NCBI RefSeq assembly: GCF_019059575.1
Contig: NW_024881520.1
Coordinates: 1,659,501-1,723,500 of the forward strand
Reading direction: 5' to 3'
Origin: Amphibalanus amphitrite
Lineage: Eukaryota; Arthropoda; Thecostraca; Balanomorpha; Balanidae
Length of the DNA stretch: 64,000 nt
Shown piece by piece: positions 36,878-47,600 of the stretch. Made by a program: the position numbers and the translations under genes. Numbering within the stretch: position 1 is the stretch's first letter; every line of letters begins with the position of its first letter. Below the pieces are notes generated by a model. It did not search any database. It saw only the letters and a program-made list of their open reading frames with translations, and was not told the origin of the DNA.

Positions 36878-36889
36878 GGCATTTGGTAA
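36850..36889. repeat. 40-bp perfect palindrome at the LINE-B 5' junction
   Basis: TTACCAAATGCCGTGAATGC is followed by its exact reverse complement. It contains the CCGTGAAT motif of the surrounding inverted-end family, and the GTG that opens the LINE-B frame lies inside it. Confidence 0.95.
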
Positions 36890-37001
36890 GATTGGGCCCT
36901 GGTATCAGTGACCTCAAATAGCAGAATATGTGTTTGAAGAACATTTCCCCATCGATGATTTTCAATGAAATGCATTTTACTCGATTTTACAACGCGATGG
37001 T

Positions 37002-39044
37002 ATGGTAGTAGATGAGGCTGTGGACTTGTTTTACAGTTTTCTTGAAGCCGCCATTGCCGAACATGTACCGGTCGTTACCATTAAGCGAAAGTTTCCGCCG
37101 TGGTTTGACCGAGAACTTAGGACCGCCCTCAGGTCCAAAGAGACGGCTTTCAGGCGCATGAAACGTAGCGGTAGTGATGCAGCAGCTGCAGAGTTTTGTG
37201 AAAAGCGTCGCGAGTTTAAAAACATGTCTGACCTCAGGTATCGCGAGTATTTACAGAGCCTAACAAACGACTTCAAGACGAATCCCAAGCGGCTCTGGTC
37301 GTTTTTGAAGAGCGTGAAGGGTGGCAAGGCAGGCATTCATGTTCTGTTTGATGAGAATGGCGCCGAGACCATGGATGACGTGCAGAAAGCCAACATTTTG
37401 AACAGTGTGTTCGCGTCCAAGTTCACCGATTCGCGTATTGTAACCCTTCCCGATATCTGTGCCCATGACTTGCCCATGTTCTCCGGAATGAAATGCGATG
37501 TTAATACTGTGAGGACAATTCTGAGTAGCATACCCGTTCACAAGGCATGTGGTCCGGACGGAATAAGTGCACGAATCATACGCGAGTGCAGCTACGAGCT
37601 CAGTGTCCCATTGGCCAAGATTTGTGCAATGTCGTTCAGCCAGGGGACCTTCCCACAGCGTTGGAAAGAGGCAAACGTTGTCCCCATTCTCAAAAAGGGC
37701 AACGCCAAGGACCCCAAAAACTACAGGTCCGTTTCTTTGATTCCGCTGTTCGGCAAAGTTTTAGAAAGGATTGCATACATGTCGCTACTCTGTCATGTGA
37801 ACCCGGTTCTATCCCCAGTTCAGCACGGCTTTGTCTCCGGCAGGTCGTGTGCCACTAACCTGGCAACTCTCCTGAGCACCTCCTGAGATTCGATAGCTTC
37901 TGGAGATCAAACTGACTGCATCTATACTGATTTTTCTGCGGCCTTTCAGAGTGTGAACCATTCTCTACTGATTCATAAATTACAAAATTCATTTAACGTA
38001 TCTGATACTGCCCTATCTTGGTTCACCTCGTATCTTGAAAACAGACGACAGCGTGTCATAGTGAACGGGAGGTGCTCGGAGTGGTGCCGGGTTACATCGG
38101 GCACCCCGGAGGGCGGCCTGATTTCCCCCCTTCTCTTCGCCCTCCATATCAACGACCTGCCGTCCGAGATGTCCTCTCGGTGTCTCATGTTTGCGGATGA
38201 TGTCAAAATTTACCGTCGGATCACCTGCGCAGCCGATGCGGATCTCCTTCAGGCCGACCTACAGAAGCTGTGCCGGTGGTCCGAAACCTGGAAACTTTCC
38301 CTCAATCCGGCCAAGTGCAAGTCATTCAGAATGACTTTGAAAACAAAACCCATTTTAACAACGTATTTTGCCAAAAACACGGCCTTAGAGCACGTGAACT
38401 CTATTCGGGACTTAGGAGTAACTCTGGACACCAAATTAACTTTCGGCCCCCACATCCAAAGCACCGTCATGAAGGCCAATAGGGCACTCGGAGGTTTGAT
38501 TCGATCATTCCAAACGGCCACACCGAGGGGACATCTCAACACATCAGCCGTGCTCACGTCGTACTTTGCTAACGTACGATCTGTACTCGAGTTTTGCAGC
38601 GTCATATGGAGTGGCGCAGCAGCCGTCCACACCGACCGAGTAGACCGAGTGCAGCATAGGTTTTTGATGTGGCTAAATGCTCACTCTCGCAGTCGCTCAC
38701 CATCCATGTCGTATGCGACTTTGCTCAAACACTTCAAGACATGCTCGTTGGCATCTCGCAGAACCCAGCACGACATTTTGTTTGCTCGCAACGTGCTAAC
38801 CGGGAAGATACGCTCATCATTCTTGCTGAGCGCCTTTTCCCTGAGCACACCCATCCGTTCGACGCGGCAACAAGTGCTGTTGTATGTGCCCTATGTTAGA
38901 GTCAGCACTGTGAAGGGTGGATTATTTGTGCGTTTGCCGAAGGTCGTGAACAGCTCTCTGAGACAGCGATCGCAAGCTGACATCTTTCACGACTCATATG
39001 TCACGTTCCGTTCCAGTGTTATCGCATATGTGTGTGCTGCGTGA
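37002..39044 (+). pseudogene. LINE-C reverse transcriptase, broken by one in-frame stop
   Basis: Two open stretches in the same frame, 37002-37886 and 37953-39044, are parts of one RT reading. Apart from a TGA at 37884-37886 the reading is continuous for 680 codons; a further TGA interrupts it upstream of 37002. Visible motifs are HKACGPDGISARIIREC, VVPILKKG, NYRSVSLIPLFGKVLERI and HGFVSGRSC. Motif A is YTDFSAAFQSVNH, with AAFQ where KAFD is usual. Then come SGTPEGGLISPLLF and catalytic FADD (38190-38201), followed by a C-terminal domain with SVLEFCSVIWSG. The protein ends at the TGA 39042-39044. With one stop in the RT body, this copy is dead but not old. Confidence 0.9.
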
Positions 39045-39211
39045 TGAGAAGCTTCTTCGTGTAACTGTAGGCACGAGCTGTTTTGCTATTTTATCACCAC
39101 TGTATGTATTTTAAACTGTATGCTGTTAGTGTTCATTTACATGCTATATTTGTGTTTTTAATGTTTGACTTCGTCGCTAATTGGGGGACTCCCCGTAGAT
39201 GATTTTGCTGA

Positions 39212-39232
39212 ATAAATAAATAAATAAATAAA
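39212..39232. repeat. (AAAT)n tail of LINE-C
   Basis: About five AAAT units directly after TTTTGCTGAAT mark the 3' terminus of the plus-strand LINE and the return to TTAA element copy 2 sequence. Confidence 0.85.
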
Positions 39233-39470
39233 TTTCTTGAAATGCCCGTAAACGGTGAAAATTGGACCTTTGACCTGACCTGTGACGTCATCGGTTTGAC
39301 CTAGGTCAATAAAATTGGGTCACAAGGTAGTTCCCTGATAGGGCTATCCAACACCGTTTGCCGCTTGTCGCTAGGTTGCGTGGTTCTCGAGATCTTAGGG
39401 GGGGGGGGCCAAAATGGCCTCCCCCCAACGGGGCGCGTTGCTCGGCAGAGCCCAACGGGGCGCGGGTTAA

Positions 39471-41532
39471 TGGCCGGAAGTTCCCGACCGCACTGTACTG
39501 CAGAGAAATGACGTCTAAATGACCGTATCTATAAATGCCTAAATATGTAATCGATATGATAAGTCCACCCTGTCGGTAGATCATATGGTGGAGGTCTAGA
39601 GAATCCGGCTTCGGGGCTCGATACATGAGACATTCCTGACAGGGATTATTGGGGGCAGCCGCAGTCAGATGCCAGTGGATGGAACTGTTTCAGTGTCAGC
39701 AATAAATAGACAAATTTTTGTTTATAAATTTACCTTCCCTTCCTGGAGCTTCGTAGTCGTACGGTGGCCGGAGCTCAACTATCAACAAGTCCTATCCTAT
39801 GTGAGTGTGGATCTCGTCAATCCGTTTATTACAAACATTTCATTCACGTCTAAAGTTGACTGAAAAAGAGAGGTTTGTGTGACCCGCTACAACCGCTTGG
39901 CTTGTCAGGCGAGTCACACTTAGACATTCCGCTGTTCAGTGGTCACTGAATGCAAAGCTTTCTTTCGGCTGCTGTTCTCCCTAAAATGGCGTGCATGTTA
40001 GTATGCATCAATGTTTTCAGGTTTTCTTGTTTTTTTTGTTTCCCTCTGTTTTCGTTTCTTCAGGGTTTGCTCTTTTTCCTTCTGCTGTTTTCTCTTCTTA
40101 TAATGCGTCACGTGTTCCATATTCACATCCTACATTCATGCACACAGGATCACGTCTGACACATTTCGAAATCCATCCAACCCGTCTGATCTGTTTCCCG
40201 TCTGATCCCGGTTTCTCTCCACCTCTGCGCCTTGTGCGCGGCTCTCAGTTCCATTATCTGATCGCGCCTGTCCCGATGCGGCGACACGAACAGATCCCCG
40301 ACCGCCGACACGGATTCCAGACACGAGCGGGCGCCCCTCCGGAAAATCCTCGCCCTGCCGGCGGCGTGCGAGCTCCGAAGCCCTGGGGCTCAGTGACGGC
40401 GCCGGCGCTTGGGCGTCACCGCAGACGGAGATTATAGGCGATTACCGACCGGCGCCACCCCCGAGGACACGGAGACGGTCGGCCGACGATCCGAGACGCC
40501 CCTGGGAGACGGAGAGGGTCTGTGTAGTCTGTCTGAGCTTCTCGAGGGATGCCTAGATGGTCTGTAGTCTGTCTGAGACGTCCCAGGAACATGCAGATGG
40601 TCCCTGGTCGGACTGAGACACCAGTGGGAGATGGCTCGTAGTTGATCTTTGCCGTTCCACGAATACATGGACTGGCGGGACTGACGGTCTGAGACGGGCA
40701 ACGGGCAATATACCAGTAAATGTCTCGCCCCAGGGGCACATACATATACTCGTATGGCTCATTATCTGTCTGAGTTGTCTCTGCGGTCCTGGAAGGGACA
40801 ATACTCGTGACGGTCCGTGTCCGGTGTGTGCTGTCCAGCGTCCCTGTCCAGTGTCCAGCAAATGGTCCATGTATAATAGTCCTGTGATCATGGTCCTGGG
40901 TCCATGTATCTAGCAAATGTTCCGTGGTCTACCTTTGCTATCCATTGGACCGACAGGCAGACTGGTCGACCTGCACTCACACATGCCGTCTACACTACAG
41001 TCTACAGTCACCGGTCGGTCTTAGACGCCCCAGGAACACACGCGGACGATTCTGCTCGCTTTTAGCCGCCTTGTGGACTGACTATCCGAATGTGCGCTAG
41101 GCTCGTCTGCGGTGGTACGGTCCCAGAACGACTGTGACCGGCGTCCAAATCAGCCGGTCTCCAGCGACGGGCTGGGGTCTCCCTGTGGAGGGCCGCGTGC
41201 CGCGCGCTCCGGCTGGCTCTAACTGGATCGGACGGGGAGCGGGTGGAGGGAGCCAGTTGTCTTTGTTCCTTCATTGGATAACATCCTCTCTCTCTCTCTC
41301 ATCTCATATATTTAACACATTCATTCGAAACAGACAATCAGTGTCCCCTCGATTGGCGCAAAAGTGCCGGAGCACTTAACTCGGGGCGCCTCTCGAGTCC
41401 GCACAATCACACTGGGTGCCGCCCACAGCCTCGCAGCCGCTGCCCGCCACCGCGCAGACCGCTCTCAATAGATGTAAAGGCGCCGGCGCCGAGGGCAGCG
41501 CTCTGTGACGACCGGTGTCAAAGGACTGGGCG
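39471..41532. other. NDUFV2 last intron, middle part
   Basis: No exon is recognised. A degenerate repeat of about 50 bp lies at 40510-40640 (variants of GTCTGTCTGAGACGTCCCAGG). A short CT run lies at 41287-41300. LINE-D sequence begins at its stop codon, 41533. Confidence 0.5.
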
Positions 41533-42888
41533 CTAGGGATAGGTGGTAGGATGGGAAGGAGAGGCAAAACGTTTGGTGGCATGGATGAATTGGTACACCG
41601 CTCGTGCTACCTCGAATTCGTCCCTGGGTCGCACCGTATTACCGTGTAGTATGAAGTCTAGTTGTTCCTTTTGTGATAAATTGTGTATGTCAATGCCTGT
41701 TATACCATTTATTATGTTTGTCATTCTCTCTCTTTCTTGTGTGTACTTTGGACATTTTAGTAAGTAATGTCCTGTGTTCTCGTTAGTTCTGCCTTGACAG
41801 TGGTTGCAATATGGAGATTCAGTTTTTTGTATTTGAAATAAATGGGATTTTAACTCTGACATCCCAACCCTTAGACGTGTTAGAAGTGTATTTTCCATTT
41901 TCGAACCATAAATATAATACTTTGGTGGTTTTTCTATATGTAAGTGAGACTTGAGATGTTTTTTAAATGAGAATAAAGTTCTAGTCTCTCTCAAGTTCTG
42001 TGGCAGTTCATTTATTAGTTTAATTGTACTGGGAAGAAACGAGTTTTTCAGTAGACAGGTTTTGGGATATATTTCCCTTCTGTTATTAGAGTTGCGAAGA
42101 AGTCGGTTGTTATTTCTTCGATCAGGGGGCAATAGTTGTTTGATATATGTTGGAGTATCGTCGAGCGTCAGTCGTTGGAAAAATACTATCTTATGCATTT
42201 CACGTCTTTTCTTTAATGAAGTCCATCCTAGTTCTCGTCTGAGATTGTCTGTCGGAGTTCTAAATAATGTCGCAGTCACAAGTCTGGCCCCTCTGTTCTG
42301 AAGTGTTTCAAGTCGTAAAGTATCGTGTGCTGTTAGCAGTCCGTCGTAAATGATGTCCGCGTAGTCAAAATATGGCAATACATGTGTCGTATATATTTGT
42401 TGCAATAAGGTCCTGGGCAAGTAGAAAGCGATACGATAGAGTGGGCTAAGGGCAATGTTGACTTTTCTGATGATGTCGTTGATGTGCTCGTGAAACCTAA
42501 GGTCGTTCGATATTGTCAATCCTAGGTGTTTATGATTAGCAACAACTGGGATGGGCATGGCTGCAAATGTTAGTTTTGGTGGGATTTTCTGTTTGCGTTT
42601 TGTGAAATGCTGTTGGAGAGTTTTCTTTGGGTTAAATTGTATCATCCAGTTGTCACCGTACTTGTGGATTTCATTTAGATCTCTTTGAAGTGAGCTTTCA
42701 ACTGTTTCTCTATTATTAGGAGAGTGTGGGGCTATCAGACAAGCATCGTCGGCGAAGAATAGCATTTCATTTTCGGTTTTTGTTGAAAGGTTATTTAAGT
42801 ACATTAACGCTAAAAGGGGGCCCAAAACTGAACCCTGAGGGCATCCCGCTTGAAGTCGTCGGAGCGAAGATGTGGAATTGTTTATTAA
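41533..42888 (-). CDS. LINE-D reverse transcriptase fragment with C-terminal zinc knuckle
   Basis: A minus-strand frame open from about 42888 to the TAG at 41533-41535; the first in-frame start-like codon, a TTG, is at 42823-42825. Because the element is cut at its 5' end, no initiation codon is native. The upstream residues read LRRLQAGCPQGSVLGPLL, RT motif B, so endonuclease and motif A are missing. Catalytic FADD lies at 42745-42756. A thumb and connection region follows (LPYFDYADIIYDG, RGARLVTATLFRT), then LTRLRVGMSELKSHLF and a C-X2-C-X7-H-X4-C knuckle starting with CNHC at 41797-41808. That C-terminal layout suits Jockey/I/L2-like LINEs. It is unrelated in detail to LINE-A, B and C. The open frame over about 450 codons suggests a fairly young insertion. 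Confidence 0.9.
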   Translation of the reverse strand, partial: LINNSTSSLRRLQAGCPQGSVLGPLLALMYLNNLSTKTENEMLFFADDACLIAPHSPNNRETVESSLQRDLNEIHKYGDNWMIQFNPKKTLQQHFTKRKQKIPPKLTFAAMPIPVVANHKHLGLTISNDLRFHEHINDIIRKVNIALSPLYRIAFYLPRTLLQQIYTTHVLPYFDYADIIYDGLLTAHDTLRLETLQNRGARLVTATLFRTPTDNLRRELGWTSLKKRREMHKIVFFQRLTLDDTPTYIKQLLPPDRRNNNRLLRNSNNRREIYPKTCLLKNSFLPSTIKLINELPQNLRETRTLFSFKKHLKSHLHIEKPPKYYIYGSKMENTLLTRLRVGMSELKSHLFQIQKTESPYCNHCQGRTNENTGHYLLKCPKYTQERERMTNIINGITGIDIHNLSQKEQLDFILHGNTVRPRDEFEVARAVYQFIHATKRFASPSHPTTYP

Positions 42889-42900
42889 TAAATAATAATA
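41533..42900 (-). mobile_element. LINE-D, 5'-truncated non-LTR retrotransposon
   Basis: The 5' truncation point is at an AT-rich AATAATAATATATATATTATT stretch near 42890-42912, which may itself be target sequence. The 3' untranslated end beyond 41533 and any tail or target duplication could not be identified. Confidence 0.75.
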
Positions 42901-42912
42901 TATATATTATTG

Positions 42913-43728
42913 GTTATTGTTTATCCGCTGCGCAGCTGGAGCTTACCACATCACTCAGTGTGGTTTTGTCGACTCTGTCGGCCGCCCAGATGCCATTATG
43001 TTACATGTGTATTGTGCAACGTGCCATAACACTCATCGCGCCGCTACCTCGCTCCTCTGCATGTTGCATTGCTCAATAACGACTGGCCAGCAACCATTCC
43101 TGTACTAAATAGTTAGTATATTATTCCTTATCCCGGCACACTTGCAGCTACGATTAGCTTTCCGAGAATAGCGGTAATTGTCGCCCGCGGCTGTGTCTCT
43201 GCAGTCTCCCTGACCGTGGTAAGGTGCTGTGATTGATGAGCAGTAGGACTCCCGGAGAGCGTCCCCGCCCCCGGAGGCGGAGCGCACCGCCCACGTCCTC
43301 CATTATGCAGAGTGGAATGCTTTGTCGGAGCTAATGCATTGCCTCATTCATTATTAATTATGATCCAAAGTGTGGGTCTTGCTTCCATTACACCTGCAAG
43401 GATAAGAGCGTGTCGAAGTTTGAATAGGGTGTATCGTGTCGGTGTCTTGAATGAAATATGTTCTTTTTTTGCCGGATGCAGTACGGTGCACCCGTGACAA
43501 AGGAACATAATTACTGGTCTAAACCTCAAAGTTCCAAGGTGACAGTCGTGGTATGATATATTGAAAGTTTGCGATTTTTTGTCATTTTGTAATCGGCTGT
43601 CGTCCCAGAACCCCAAATTGCCATTGTCTGAGTATACACGACTGTTCTGCTCTTGAAGCGCAGGGGCGTTGGCCTCCTGTCTGCAAACCCTGCCATGACA
43701 CGCGCGCCGATGGGGTTGGAGGCCCAGT
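42913..43728. other. NDUFV2 last intron, between LINE-D and TTAA copy 3
   Basis: No exon or repeat family is recognised here. Confidence 0.5.
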
Positions 43729-43732
43729 TTAA

Positions 43733-44617
43733 CCCTCGCCGGCACAGGCCATTTTGAGTCCTTCGACGGCCCAAGGGTACGACCCCCCTCGCGTTTGGCC
43801 CCTGATCGAGCTAGAGCCGCGCGGAAAAAAACGAGCGTGTTGCCCGTCACGAGACGAAGCCGATGATACCCAATTTTAAGGTCCTAGGTCATCGGGTGAC
43901 CTTCCAGGTCAGGTCAATGACCCGAAAACCGGGAAAATCGGGACCTGTTAGAAAGTCGTAAAGTGTGGTTGCTATGTGGTTTTCCGGGGTGCTGATCACG
44001 AATATCGTGTTAGTTTTGATCAGAGATGATGTCTTTAAGCATTTAGACCAGGTCGGGTCAGGTCAGGTCAGGTCAACCGGTAGGGGTTGTGACGGGTATT
44101 CGTAATACGTGTCAACCGCCTCTGACAGCTTCGTAATATGTTACGAAGGCACCAAAACTACTTCGTAAATCTTCAAATGGTTGCTAAATTCGAATTCAGC
44201 TCCAAAAACTAGCCTAGAAACATGTAAAACTCAAAAAAGTGAACCGAGGTCACCCGAGGTCACCAAAGGTCAATGACCTGACCTGACCTTCAGGTGACCT
44301 TGACACCCACCCTAATGTATGGGAGCAACATCAAATCACATGTTTGAACGTTTGAAACCACGAAAAGCTTGCAAACGCGCTGCTAATGCGAGCCGACATA
44401 CGCCGAATCGCGATTCCGGCCAAACATGGTCTCGGAAAAGAGGTCACAGGTCAAAGGTCATTTGGGTCAGGGTCATGAAATTTTCAGGGTAGGTGTAAAA
44501 TTGATCAATGTGAGGGTACTGAAAGTTTCGTTGCGATCGGCCGCTTTTTACGCGAGTTATTCGCGAAAAACCTTAGGGGGTCGCATCAACCCCCCCCCCC
44601 CCCTGTGCCGGCGAGGG
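43733..44617. mobile_element. Non-autonomous piggyBac-like TTAA element, copy 3
   Basis: A TTAA at 43729-43732 and 44618-44621 flanks perfect 16-bp inverted ends: CCCTCGCCGGCACAGG and CCTGTGCCGGCGAGGG. A C run of about 16 bases precedes the right terminus, with AGGGGG a little before it; the left end lacks a matching run. The 885-bp body has no transposase frame. It is filled with AGGTCA half-sites on both strands and with phrases such as ACGCGAGTTATTCGCGAAAA, similar in kind to copies 1 and 2 though not clearly homologous along the body. The sharp termini suggest it is fairly young. Confidence 0.88.
43885..44476. repeat. AGGTCA half-site arrays in TTAA element copy 3
   Basis: Clusters at 43885-43921, 44048-44076 (GGGTCAGGTCAGGTCAGGTC), 44246-44304 and 44440-44476 repeat AGGTCA or its complement with spacers of zero to a few bases. 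One TGACCTTGA word is present at the end of the third cluster. The orientation is mostly opposite to that in copies 1 and 2. Confidence 0.8.
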
Positions 44618-44621
44618 TTAA

Positions 44622-47600
44622 TACTTAATACCGTCCCGCCGGCGCAGTTCCACTGACACTGGCAACCGTCGTCGTCCATCACTAAACCTGTGGCGTCAGC
44701 GGGCCGCCAACCACCGCCGTGATAGCGGCCTGCTAACCAGCACGGTAACCAATGACTGCGGGCCGCTAACCAGAACCCTGACCGATGACAGTGGCCGTTG
44801 GCAGCACCGCTAACTGCTGCTCACGGCCGACATTTATCAGCGTCCACCGCGGCCTTTTTGTGGGCGCTCTGTGAGTCGGTGGTGGTATCGGACAGATCCC
44901 AGCCGCCCGTGACGCCGCGGACGAAATGGCACGGGTGGCACACGGTATTGAGTGCATTGGGGTCGCCTGGATCGATATAACGGTACGATTGAAGAGTAGT
45001 AAAGTACTTGGGGGGGGGGGGATTCTTGTGGCCCTTCGTTTTTTTTTTGCATCCGCATCTGATAAACATCTTTCATGAACGCATTTGCATAGTTACTTGG
45101 ACCGATGATAAGTGATTTTTTTTTTGCTAGTTCGACAGATCTATATTTAGCTGCTTTTTCAATGTGATCTCGTGGCCTAAGCAGCTTGTGATTGCTTTTT
45201 GCGAGTAACAGTGACATGTTTGCTCATTCCTCAGCTGCCGGTAAGCCAGGTTCTTTTTTTCTGCCGAACCAGGGGAAGATATTGGAAAGGAACGCATTAA
45301 TGCACTGACAGAAATAGATCAGCTAGAACGGATCAGTCCCTGTCACAATACCCTATCCTTTGGCATTTGGTTAATACCCGCACCGCCTAGAAGCTCAGTG
45401 TCTCCAGCATGTCAATATTTTATGCATGGCTTCTAACCTTTCCGATCTTGTGGAGTTGCCAGTCCTGAAGTAATGGAAGTGACCGGGCAGTTGCGCGGGA
45501 AATACGACGTTTTTTTTTTCCTTCTAGAAAGCTTTGCGTTGCTGAAGTTGTGTGATGCTTAAGATGATGATCTGTACCTACATTTAAGAATCGGGAAAAG
45601 TCTAGAGCTTAATAACACGCGTCAGTCTCAGCGTAATATTTATGTTGTCTTTACTAGTTACTACCTCTCAACTGTGGCCGCCGCGTCGTGAGTTGTGCCC
45701 TTCCTCCAATTTTTCGTGTCTCTGTGTACCGGATGCTACAAGGGAAGTCAGGGGGATGGAATGATTATCAGGATATCAAGGGAAGGAGGATATCATAGGG
45801 AAGGATTTGAGGAACGCGATGAACGAGGAATTGCCCACCATACCGTTAACCCCTCTCCACATAATCGCCCCCAGTCTGGTCAGTGCGCCGGGGGTAACCG
45901 CGGCCGCCGTTAGCCCGGGTAATTAGGTGTCGGGCCCGGCGGCCGCTGATGTAATTGCACGCTCGCCGAGCAGCGCTCTCCCTGATTGGAGCTGCGGCTG
46001 GCCATGGGGCCAATCAATGAGACAGAACGCTGGGATTACCGGGATGAAAGGGTCGTCGGCTCTCCAGGCACTGATGGACGGCGGCTGTAAGAAGGGAGAT
46101 ACCAATAGGAGGTACTTTGGGGAGATATCGTACCGGAGAAGTTGTTAGGAAGGGGAAGATACCGATGGGATGTAGTTAGGAGGAGGAAGATACCAAAGTG
46201 AGGTGGCTGTGTGGGGGAGATACCGATGCAAGGTGGTCTTGTGGTGAGAGGTAAGTTGAGGCACGGTGGTAAGTTGTTTTGTAGAGAGAGATGGCGATAG
46301 GAGACGGTTCTGTGGAGGAAGCTGCCAATGGAGGACGGTTCTGTGGAGGGAGATACCGTTGAGAGGTGGTTGTGTGTGTGTGGGTGGGTCGGGGGGGGGG
46401 AGAGATACGTGTAGTACATACCGCTTGAAATCGAAAGAGGGAGGGCGATGATGGTGGAGGGTGGGGTAGAAGTGTGGATTGAGATACTGGTGTAAGACTA
46501 GAAACACCGCCACCTCTCGCCCGGCCGGGCCTGGATTCTGAGAAGGGCTGTAATTGGTGACAGCGGGCTGCCATGAGGATGTCCCATCTCAGTCACTTAC
46601 AGACACTGTCTGTCTGCTGTCTGCTGCCACAGACCGTGGCAGAGCTGACAGATACTAGACGTAGGAGGTCGCTCGGGTGTCGCTCACTGTGACATTTGAC
46701 ACGCGAACGAATGGGGTAATTGAATGTCCATGTCAGTACATCAGACCAAGATGGCTATTCGAGTCATCTTTGTTTCAATCTCTGCAAGTCCCCTATCCTT
46801 CACTTAAAACTTAAAACCATGATTTTAAATATTTTTAGTAGGTAGCTCGACAGCATATATGTATATAAGCCGGTTTTGAAAGATGATTTTGAAGTGTCCA
46901 TTCCACCTTTGCATGTTCTCGCTACTCTCGACACAGATTTGGGCCATTATTCCAACATCCAAAACCGATCCACCAGGATCACAGCGTGGCTCAGGTAGGC
47001 GGTGAGGCGGTGAACGCTGAGCTGTTTGGAAAGGCAAATCACCGGTCTATGCAAACTACAGATTGCTGTAACTGATTGTTGATGCTGCACACTACGGGTA
47101 TGCATTGGCTGTGCCGGGGTGTTTGCCGCATTGTAAGCAGGCCTGGGCTGGAAAAGCTTTACGGAAATCCTCCTCTTGCGCCTCCGTTGAGGCTTACGAT
47201 GCCGTCTCCTGTGATGCAACCTGTAACGGACTCAAGTGCTATTCGATCCGCCTGTGATGGATATACTTATTTACAGCGATCGAGCCGAGTACCTATTCAT
47301 ACAGGACGTCTGGTTCAATATCAGATAGGCCACGACTCATTCCGAGGCTCCTTGTCGCACTCCGTGTGAAATAAGATCTCCAGGCGGTAGTGCCAAATGG
47401 ACCTGGTAGTCTACTGGTTACCTGACACCACCGCTACGGCGGCGATCCCATAACGATCGTTTGTTCTCATGTCAGCGGAGCTTTCCGACCAGCGTTTGCT
47501 CTCCATTTGATCTGTCGCTCCGCCCAGACGTTCGGTGCTCGGGACATGTTCTCTAATTTCATCGGTATTGATTTGTGGCCTGGTGGCTTGGGCCCGGGAG

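Larger units (their letters stand above)
33641..36899. mobile_element. Inverted-end element enclosing LINE-B
   Basis: The left end reads GGGCCCAATCTTACCAATGC and continues CGTGAATAGG; the right end is its inverse with one base inserted (AAATGCCG for AATGCCG). The same ends bound a 132-bp element at 51894-52025, so this is a repeat family and not chance. The superfamily is unclear because no target duplication can be fixed. Between the ends is about 140 bp of its own sequence and the LINE-B insertion. The whole unit sits inside TTAA element copy 2. Confidence 0.75.
36930..39232 (+). mobile_element. LINE-C, 5'-truncated non-LTR retrotransposon
   Basis: Plus-strand element with a 3' tail of AAAT repeats (39212-39232) after about 170 bp of 3' untranslated sequence. 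Readable LINE-like protein begins near 36930 (EEHFPIDDF) in the linker beyond the endonuclease, so the endonuclease is absent, as expected from incomplete reverse transcription. Its 5' border with TTAA element copy 2 is approximate. LINE-C differs from LINE-A and LINE-B in sequence and tail. Confidence 0.85.
32803..39466. mobile_element. Non-autonomous piggyBac-like TTAA element, copy 2, with nested insertions
   Basis: A TTAA flanks both ends (32799-32802 and 39467-39470). The left end reads TTCTCGCCCCGTTGGGG and the right ends CCCAACGGGGCGCGGG; the first bases of the left end have drifted. A G-run/C-run hairpin follows inside each end, around CATTTTG on the left and CCAAAATGG on the right. 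As in copy 1, the right terminus is doubled: CCCAACGGGGCGCG recurs after a 13-bp spacer. Left-arm sequence is homologous to copy 1. About 5.5 kb of its present 6.66 kb is later insertion: an inverted-end unit with LINE-B (33641-36899) and LINE-C (about 36930-39232). Half-site clusters lie at 33464-33506, 33614-33640 and 39268-39306. Confidence 0.85.
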
